Below are positions 15,801 through 20,443 of a DNA stretch of 20,443 nt, piece by piece. The DNA lies in IMG/VR virus record IMGVR_UViG_3300027247_000032, positions 1 through 20,443 of that record, one strand, 5' to 3'. Numbering within the stretch: position 1 is the first letter of the stretch; the number at the start of each line of letters is the position of its first letter. This DNA is from a virus. A program made the position numbers and the translations under genes. The notes under the pieces were generated by a model. The model saw only the letters and a program-made list of their open reading frames with translations. It was not told the DNA's origin and made no database searches.

Positions 15801-17128
15801 CATCTGCAGAAACTAGATTAACTGAAATCGGTATAGTAAGTGGAAGTTTAATAGCATCAGCATCAGCAGCTAAAACTACAAATGACTCACAGGGTGTAAG
15901 TATTACAAACTTAAATTCATTTAGTGCAAGTGTTAATACTTCGGTAACGGCTTTAAATAGTTCATCAGCATCTCAACAAATTAGTATAGATGCATTGAAT
16001 GTTGTAAGTAGTTCAAACTTAACTAGATTAACAAATTTAGAATCCAAATCAGCTAGTGTTGATACTTCAGTAGCAGCATTAAACTCATATTCATCCGCAT
16101 TAAAAACGGCATTTGAATTTACTGGTTCTAATGTTGTAGTATTAGGTGACTTTACTGTAAGAGGTACAACAACCGCAGTAGAATCAAATGTAGTTCAATT
16201 AGGTGATAACATCATTGAATTAAATGGTACTGGCGCTGCAAATGGTGGTTTATTAGTTAAAGACCCAACTGCACCTAATACGGTAAGTGGTTCTTTACTT
16301 TGGGATTCTACAAACGACTATTGGAAGGCAGGAGCAGCAGGAGCTGAAAGTAAATTATTAAGAGCAGGTGGTGATTCAGTAGTAAGTGGTTCTTCGCAAA
16401 TTACTATATCTTCAACAACCGGATTTGATACATTTAGTGGTTCAATTGCAACTTCATTTTCAGCAAGTAATGCAAGTATTACTTCATTATCTGCGAGTGT
16501 AGCAAGTGTAACGGGAGATTTTAGTGGTTCAGTAGCAACATCATTTAGTGCAAGTGCAGCATCTCAATTATTATTGAGTTCTTCATTCGCATCTTCTCAA
16601 ACTGCACAAAATGTTAGATTAGGTTTATTAGAAACATCGACTGGAAGTTTAAATTCATTTACTTCTTCGATTAATACTACTATTAAAACTAAATTAGATC
16701 TTGATGGTGTAGTAAGTGGTTCTTCGCAAATTACATACGCAAGTATCAGTTCTATACCAGCAGGAATAGTAAGTGGTTCTTCGCAAGTAACACCATTATT
16801 ACCAGCCGGTACTGTAAGTGGTTCTTCGCAAGTAACATCATTATTACCAGCCGGTATTGTAAGTGGTTCTTCGCAAATTGTATTAAACAACGCAGATTTT
16901 ACAGGATTTAATACTACGGATGTAGCAGAAGGAACAAACCTTTACTATACTGATGCAAGAGTTAAAACTAAATTAAATGCAGAAACAGTAGTAAGTGGTT
17001 CAATACAGGTTGATATTACTTCTACAACCGGATATTCAACATTTAGTGGTTCAATTGCAACATCGGTAAGTGCAAGTAATGCTAGAATAACAACATTAGA
17101 AACATTAATAGACGGAGGAACTTATTAA
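12812..17128 (+). CDS. Giant repetitive tail fibre protein (1438 residues)
   Basis: This is the longest gene in the window, probably a long tail fibre or whisker stalk. Residues 1 to about 115 are a paralogue of the N-terminus at 10522 (MAQIIRHRRGSLESLS, QKGELIIVSGSSN, NRFLIGNNAPNTFPAGTYNG). Residues about 174-1036 carry 13 copies of a core unit, GVVSGSLIASASAAKTTNDS, mostly spaced 42 residues with longer spacers of 69-97. Spacers such as TASLNTSVTNLNS have hydrophobic positions compatible with heptads, suggesting a trimeric coiled stalk. Two homologous compact domains interrupt it (about 389-470, GDVTIPGNLTVRGTQTIVDS; about 1111-1185, GDFTVRGTTTAVESNVVQLG), each followed by AGGDSVVSGSSQITIS. 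A 15-residue tandem repeat (about 1301-1355) precedes NLYYTDARVKTKLNAE, a common fibre motif, and the end LIDGGTY. It contains no Cys in the parts I read. Confidence 0.85.
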   Translation: MAQIIRHRRGSLESLSAATASFQKGELIIVSGSSNLTTTNGSSMVFAATASGSVQAVNRFLIGNNAPNTFPAGTYNGLVKGVPYYASGSSTLYLLGEGQNDIPDLTGNISNFSASVVTSFSASNASITSLSASVASVTGDFSSSVAQTFTTQSARITSLESFSGSQLTQNSALATISGSLISSASAAKTTNDSQGVSITNLNTFSGSQLTQNSALATISGSLISSASAAKTTNDSQDISITNINSFSSSVLTQLTQIGVVSGSLISSASAAKTSNDTQDVKLTNLESKSASVDTSIAALNSYTSSNVSTNALNTFTGSANDRFTEIGVVSGSLIASASAAKTTNDSQGVSITNINLTTASLNTSIAELNSYSSSLKQAFTASGANVTFSGDVTIPGNLTVRGTQTIVDSTTVQIGDNILELNGSAASNGGLYVKDATAPNTATGSIVWDSTNDFWKAGVKNSESKVLLAGGDSVVSGSSQITISNTTGYGDFSGSISSSIAALSASVGSGAGVSIANLNSFSSSQLTQNGTLGNYTASVDTRLTEIGVVSGSLIASASTAKSTNDTQDIRLNNLESKSGSVDTRLTEIGVVSGSLIASASAAKTTNDSQGVSITNINSFSSSVLTQLTEIGVVSGSLIASASTAKTTNDAQGVSITNINSFSSSALTQLTEIGVVSGSLIASASAAKTTNDSQGVSITNINTTTASLNTSVTNLNLSSASQQTSIDALNSYTSSNTSTTALNSFTASAETRFTEIGVVSGSLIASASAAKTTNDSQGVSITNINLTTASLNTSVTNLNLSSASQQTSIDNLNTFSGSANTRLTEIGVVSGSLIASASAAKTTNDSQGVSITNINLFSSSVLTQLTEIGVVSGSLIASASTAKTTNDSQGVSITNINSFSSSALTQFTEIGVVSGSLIASASAAKTTNDSQGVSITNLNLTSASLNTSVTNLNSTTASLNTSVTALNSSSASQQTSIDALNSYTSSNTSTNALNSFTASAETRLTEIGIVSGSLIASASAAKTTNDSQGVSITNLNSFSASVNTSVTALNSSSASQQISIDALNVVSSSNLTRLTNLESKSASVDTSVAALNSYSSALKTAFEFTGSNVVVLGDFTVRGTTTAVESNVVQLGDNIIELNGTGAANGGLLVKDPTAPNTVSGSLLWDSTNDYWKAGAAGAESKLLRAGGDSVVSGSSQITISSTTGFDTFSGSIATSFSASNASITSLSASVASVTGDFSGSVATSFSASAASQLLLSSSFASSQTAQNVRLGLLETSTGSLNSFTSSINTTIKTKLDLDGVVSGSSQITYASISSIPAGIVSGSSQVTPLLPAGTVSGSSQVTSLLPAGIVSGSSQIVLNNADFTGFNTTDVAEGTNLYYTDARVKTKLNAETVVSGSIQVDITSTTGYSTFSGSIATSVSASNARITTLETLIDGGTY
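13331..15920 (+). repeat. 13 in-frame copies of a fibre repeat, basic period 126 bases
   Basis: Copy positions, taken at the codon preceding (V/I)SGSLI, are 13331, 13457, 13583, 13790, 14450, 14576, 14702, 14828, 15077, 15287, 15413, 15539 and 15830. Seven of the intervals are exactly 126 bases (42 residues); the others (207, 660, 249, 210, 291) are multiples of three. Protein sequence is nearly constant while codons vary, except between copies 1 and 2, which share about 49 identical bases starting at 13293 and 13419. Confidence 0.9.
16712..16876 (+). repeat. Tandem VSGSSQ repeat, identical 18-base core
   Basis: GTAAGTGGTTCTTCGCAA occurs at 16712, 16769, 16814 and 16859, with a fifth copy upstream at 16382. 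The last three are spaced exactly 45 bases (15 residues, LPAG(T/I)VSGSSQVTSL). All five cores are identical at DNA level. Confidence 0.92.
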
Positions 17129-17156
17129 TAAAACAAAATAAAGAAATAACAACAAT

Positions 17157-17687
17157 ATGGCACAAAAAATATTATTAAAACGCTCCGGGGTATCGGGTTC
17201 GATACCTACAACCGCAAATATAGATTTAGGCGAATTAGCACTGAATACCTATGACGGTAAAGCCTTTATGCACAAATCGGGTTCAACTGATGAAGTTGTA
17301 CAATTTGTAGTAGCAGGCTCAACCACATCAGGTTCAATTAGTTTGACTGGAGCAATAACCGCATCGGCATTCAAAGGAGATGGTACATACTTAACAGGTG
17401 TAACCGCATCGATGAGACCTGATGACTTTGATTTCAACTCTGACCCGTTCGCAGGAACAATTGGATACATACAAGGTAGTGGTTCTCTTTATAAAGTAGC
17501 AACTACAACAAGTTCCGTTGATTTTAGATATAACGATGTAACAATCGCAACTATCACAACTGCACAAGGATTTAGTGGCTCTCTTTATGGAATTGGTGAT
17601 GTATTAGCATTTAGTGGCTCGGTTCATAGTAGATTATTCAACTTAGAAATATCAGCATCATTCGGACCAGATGGTGGAGAAATCTAA
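17157..17687 (+). CDS. Short fibre-type protein with KRS anchor and GDG-LTGV motif
   Basis: This 176-residue protein begins MAQKILLKRSGVSGSIPTTA followed by LGELALNTYDGKAFMHKSG, an N-terminal motif widespread in phage fibre and adhesin proteins, with weak resemblance to the N-terminal fold of tropism-determinant proteins. AITASAFKGDGTYLTGVTAS is the usual GDG..LTGV fibre motif. The C-terminal half is beta-rich and ends SASFGPDGGEI, sharing the D-x-G-(E/T) ending of other fibre genes here. It starts 28 bases after the giant fibre stop in an A-rich gap, so it is probably on the same transcript, and a strong terminator follows. It may be a short fibre or a subunit attached to the giant fibre; the role is inferred. 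Confidence 0.72.
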   Translation: MAQKILLKRSGVSGSIPTTANIDLGELALNTYDGKAFMHKSGSTDEVVQFVVAGSTTSGSISLTGAITASAFKGDGTYLTGVTASMRPDDFDFNSDPFAGTIGYIQGSGSLYKVATTTSSVDFRYNDVTIATITTAQGFSGSLYGIGDVLAFSGSVHSRLFNLEISASFGPDGGEI

Positions 17688-17707
17688 TAACAAATAAAAA
17701 AATTAAT

Positions 17708-17733
17708 AAAACCCCTCTTAGTAGGGGTTTTTT
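17708..17733 (+). terminator. Strong rho-independent terminator after the giant-fibre transcript
   Basis: A perfect 9-bp stem AAAACCCCT (17708-17716) with AGGGGTTTT (17723-17731), a 6-base loop and a T-rich tail ends the transcript 20 bases after the stop codon. Confidence 0.92.
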
Positions 17734-17743
17734 ATTTTATAGT

Positions 17744-17769
17744 ATATTTATATCCGTAGTATATACTAC
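17744..17769 (+). promoter_or_regulatory. Candidate promoter element plus 14-base palindrome
   Basis: ATATTTATA (17744-17752) lies 11 bases after the terminator and 50 bases before the ATG at 17803. It is followed at 17756-17769 by the perfect palindrome GTAGTATATACTAC, which would cover the expected transcription start region and could be an operator or just the 5' end of an mRNA hairpin. Confidence 0.42.
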
Positions 17770-17802
17770 ATTTTTGTTAGATAACTTTAAAGGATTAGAC
17801 AT

Positions 17803-18429
17803 ATGTCACAAATTGTTCAGCTGAAACGCAGTGCGTTATCGGGTAAGGTACCTGATACGGGTTCACTTAATTTAGGAGAATTAGCGGTAAATACTTACGA
17901 TGGTAAGATTTATTTTAAAAAATCAGGTTCAATTGAATCCATTGAAAGTGTTTTAACAACAAATTCCACAGTAACAGGTTCTATTAGATTAGAAGGAAGT
18001 GGTTCGTTTGGTTCTTTAAAAGTAAACGATACTCTTACCGTCAATCACGGTGAAACAATAATTAGTGGTTCTGCATTAGTAACAAACGACCTAACTATAT
18101 TAGGAGCAGTTAATGCCAGACAATTCAATATTTCAGTAATTTCTTCATCCGTACTTTTTGAAAGTGGTAGTTCTAGATTTGGTAATACTTCCGATGATAT
18201 ACATTCATTTACAGGCTCATTACAAGTTAGTGGTTCACAAACAATAACAGGAAGCGTAACCGCAACATCCTTTGTAGGAGATGGTAGTGGTTTGACAGGG
18301 ATGGTGGTAGATTTATCAACTGCACAATTAAACGATGTGGATGGGAATAACATACCAGCACGTTCATTTGCAGAATTATATGTAGCATGTGCAGCGGCAG
18401 ACATAGTAGATTTGGATTTTGGACTATAA
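17803..18429 (+). CDS. Fibre-type protein with KRS anchor and GDGSGLTGM motif
   Basis: This 208-residue protein is a paralogue of the 17157 product at its N-terminus (MSQIVQLKRSALSGKVPDTG, LGELAVNTYDGKIYFKKSG). The middle is beta-rich with repeated short strands of the type found in fibre shafts (SIRLEGSGSFGSLKVNDTLT, then TIISGSALVTNDLTILGAVN). It contains ATSFVGDGSGLTGMVVDLST, the standard fibre motif, but its C-terminus (ARSFAELYVACAAADIVDLD) is unlike its neighbours and may be a different tip. It is one of the few genes with a plausible SD: AAAGGA eight to nine bases before the ATG. It forms its own short transcript after the strong terminator, or continues into the next gene. Confidence 0.72.
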   Translation: MSQIVQLKRSALSGKVPDTGSLNLGELAVNTYDGKIYFKKSGSIESIESVLTTNSTVTGSIRLEGSGSFGSLKVNDTLTVNHGETIISGSALVTNDLTILGAVNARQFNISVISSSVLFESGSSRFGNTSDDIHSFTGSLQVSGSQTITGSVTATSFVGDGSGLTGMVVDLSTAQLNDVDGNNIPARSFAELYVACAAADIVDLDFGL

Positions 18430-18445
18430 TAAAAGAAAAAAGATA

Positions 18446-18463
18446 TTCTTATATTTATAAGAA
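18446..18463 (+). promoter_or_regulatory. ATATTTATA motif embedded in a perfect dyad
   Basis: In the 49-base gap before the last gene, the motif (18451-18459) is the centre of TTCTTATATTTATAAGAA, an 8-bp inverted repeat with a two-base centre. It lies 19 bases before the ATG. It could be a promoter, a small RNA hairpin or a protein-binding dyad; no T-run follows, so a terminator is unlikely. Confidence 0.35.
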
Positions 18464-18478
18464 ACATAATAGAATTAA

Positions 18479-20443
18479 ATGGCAGCTATATTTCAATTAA
18501 GAAGAGGTTCGGGTTCAATCGATGATACGATAGTCGATGGTGAATTATATGTAAATAAAGGACCAGATTCGTTACAATATTCAGTAGGCGATGGAAACCC
18601 TATAACTTTAGCAAAATTAGATGAACTAAATACAGGTTCACTATATTTGAAAGGTGGAATATCTGCATCCGGAGATATTACTGCATCAAACTTATATGTA
18701 TCGGCCAATGTAAAGATAGATGGTAAAATTACAGTTGGTAACGAAACCGGTGATACTCTTAATATAGTAGCAAGTTTAAGTTCTTCATTAATTCCAAGCA
18801 ACCATAAAGCATTTGATATTGGTAGTGATTCTAAATGGTATAAAAATTTATATATAGAAACCATATCATCATCATTTATTTCAGGTGCAATAGCAGGTAT
18901 AGGTAGTATAGAAGCATTTTCTCAATCAGTAGATAATAGATTAGATAGAGTAGAAGCATCATCATCTTTGTATGATAATGAAATGTCTGGTTCAAATAGA
19001 TTATATGTTTCTCCAAGTGGTAGTGATAGTAATGATGGTTCAGACCCATCAGTTCCATTTAGAACAATTAAGGCAGCAGTTGAATATTTAGGTTCGGCAG
19101 TTTTTTCAAATACAAAAAGATATACAATTTTTGTAGGTAGTGGTAATTATACCGAACAAAATCCAATCGAAGTTCCTCCTGGAGTTGCAATAGTTGGTGA
19201 TAACCTTCGTACTGTAAGATTAACGGCGGCAAATCCTACAAAAGATTATTTTCATTGTCACAATGGAAACTACTTTTATGGTTTAAGATTTTTAAATTTA
19301 CAAAATCCTTCATTTGCATTTTCCTATCCATGTTCTACCGCAAATACAACAATAAGTGGTGGAAGTGTAGCAACAATATCCGTAGTACATTCTATGACAG
19401 GATATACCAATGGAAATAATCAGGATTTAGGAATTATTATAGAAGGACCAAATGTTAGTGGAAGTGTAGCTACCGCAACTGCAAATGTTGCAGGTGGAGT
19501 TATTACACAAATAAATGTGGTAAGTGGTGGTACAAATTATTCAGCAACAGAAAAACCACATATATCAATACCGGCTCCTTTATCAAAAAGACCAATAATT
19601 GATACATCACCATACATTCAGAATTGTTCCTCAATTACAGGACCATTTACAACCGATGGTACTTTATTATCTCTTGTACCTGGAAATACAAATTATGCAC
19701 CATTACCATATAATGTAAATGATGTACGAAATGCATCCAATGCTGTAATTGGTTCAGGCGTAATAGATGAGCAAGGAGCAGGTGGTGGTATTAGAATTGA
19801 TGGTAACTTAGTACATCCATCATCACCATTAGAATCATTTGTAGCAGATGCGTTCACACAGGTAAACCAAGGTGGACCTGGTCACTTAATAATTAATAAA
19901 GGATATGCACAATTTGTATCGTGTTTTACAACATTTTGTACATATGGTTTCAAAACTGTAAATGGTGGTTTTGCAAATATTTCAAATTCAGTAATAGATT
20001 TTGGTAAAGAAGGATTAGTATCTAAAACATATTTCCCTCAAACATATAATACGGGGTCTTCATTACAAACATTGACATCAACAGTAGTTGGTGCAGTTAT
20101 CGACCAAGACGGAGCAGGTTATACAGGTTCGGTTGCAAGTGTGACTATTAGTGGTGGAGGAGCAAGTGTTCAAGCAACCGCAGAAGCAAATGTTAATGCA
20201 AATGGTTCAATTGACCAAATTGTAATTTTAACTCCTGGTAGTGGATATACATCACAACCAACTCTTACAATCGCAGCACCAACTGGTGGAAGTGCGATTC
20301 AAGCTACAACTGTAGCAGGTAAAGCAGAAATTAGTGGTATTGCTGCAATATTATTCCAATTAGAAAGTGGAAGTAGAGGTATTGATATTTCTTCAAATAT
20401 GATTTTAAGTGGTTCTAATTATTTAGTAACGAATGTTGCAACC
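18479..20443 (+). CDS. Large virion structural protein, beta-helix type (3'-truncated, 655 codons seen)
   Basis: The frame is open from ATG 18479 to the window edge. The N-terminus MAAIFQLRRGSGSIDDTIVD, then GELYVNKGPDSLQYS, is the third variant of the fibre anchor. A short coiled segment (AFSQSVDNRLDRVEA) leads to LYVSPSGSDSNDGSDPSVPF and RTIKAAVEYLG (from about 177), the classic entry of right-handed beta-helix adhesins. EQNPIEVPPGVAIVGDNLRT, then HCHNGNYFYGLRFLNLQNPS and later SPYIQNCSSITGPF match a large structural-protein family I recall from T4-like cyanophages. Two copies of a G.I..I.(I/V)..G..Y(T/S) module (coding about 19450-19575 and 20110-20285) are inserted. Likely a host-contacting baseplate or fibre component; the enzyme possibility cannot be judged from this part. 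Confidence 0.8.
   Translation, partial: MAAIFQLRRGSGSIDDTIVDGELYVNKGPDSLQYSVGDGNPITLAKLDELNTGSLYLKGGISASGDITASNLYVSANVKIDGKITVGNETGDTLNIVASLSSSLIPSNHKAFDIGSDSKWYKNLYIETISSSFISGAIAGIGSIEAFSQSVDNRLDRVEASSSLYDNEMSGSNRLYVSPSGSDSNDGSDPSVPFRTIKAAVEYLGSAVFSNTKRYTIFVGSGNYTEQNPIEVPPGVAIVGDNLRTVRLTAANPTKDYFHCHNGNYFYGLRFLNLQNPSFAFSYPCSTANTTISGGSVATISVVHSMTGYTNGNNQDLGIIIEGPNVSGSVATATANVAGGVITQINVVSGGTNYSATEKPHISIPAPLSKRPIIDTSPYIQNCSSITGPFTTDGTLLSLVPGNTNYAPLPYNVNDVRNASNAVIGSGVIDEQGAGGGIRIDGNLVHPSSPLESFVADAFTQVNQGGPGHLIINKGYAQFVSCFTTFCTYGFKTVNGGFANISNSVIDFGKEGLVSKTYFPQTYNTGSSLQTLTSTVVGAVIDQDGAGYTGSVASVTISGGGASVQATAEANVNANGSIDQIVILTPGSGYTSQPTLTIAAPTGGSAIQATTVAGKAEISGIAAILFQLESGSRGIDISSNMILSGSNYLVTNVAT

Noticed and set aside
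13331-15920. Regular 126-base repeats as a CRISPR-like or non-coding array
   Set aside because: The repeats are in frame within one long open reading frame, vary at silent sites and encode a fibre stalk; there are no unique spacers of constant length.
9949-17128. Diversity-generating retroelement acting on the fibre genes
   Set aside because: No reverse transcriptase, template repeat or adenine-biased variable repeat is visible in the window, and the repeats vary mainly at synonymous sites.
18430-18478. Dyad at 18446-18463 as a terminator
   Set aside because: The stem is AT-only apart from one G-C pair and no T-run follows; a promoter or binding-site reading fits the shared motif better.

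Overview
The window is part of a T4-superfamily myovirus genome. It is AT-rich, every gene lies on the plus strand, and genes are packed with 1-8 base overlaps or very short gaps. T4-type morphogenesis proteins are recognisable by motif: prohead protease (gp21), scaffold (gp22), major capsid protein (gp23), and the neck and tail-completion proteins gp13, gp14 and gp15. The host is probably a member of Bacteroidota. The phage carries a ribosomal protein bS21 gene whose sequence looks like the Bacteroidota type, and almost none of its start codons has a usable Shine-Dalgarno sequence. Host assignment is inference.

Region 1 (1-3169) holds a 5'-truncated unknown gene, two small genes that appear to be joined by a -1 frameshift signal, the protease, two small unknown genes and bS21; an AT-rich hairpin terminator follows. 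Region 2 (3170-6351) holds scaffold and major capsid protein, closed by two tandem, covarying terminators. Region 3 (6352-9932) is a tight run of gp13, gp14, gp15 and two small structural proteins; the last three share a C-terminal beta-type module. Region 4 (9949-20443) is a fibre/adhesin cluster of seven Ser/Thr/Asn-rich proteins, including one of 1438 residues with 13 copies of an internal repeat. The last gene, a beta-helix-type structural protein, runs off the window.

Together the genes build the capsid (scaffold, protease and shell protein), close the head and join the tail (gp13/14/15), and supply host-recognition fibres. A 9-base motif, ATATTTATA or a one-base variant, sits in seven intergenic gaps, twice directly after a terminator; it is a candidate late promoter element. 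The strongest leads are the dnaX-like frameshift site that would add a transmembrane segment to a small EF-hand-like protein, the phage bS21 with its SD-poor gene set, and two contrasting repeat regimes within the giant fibre gene. No tRNA, CRISPR array, insertion sequence, integrase or convincing minus-strand gene was seen, and no gene-free stretch exceeds 300 bases (the longest is 3170-3354).
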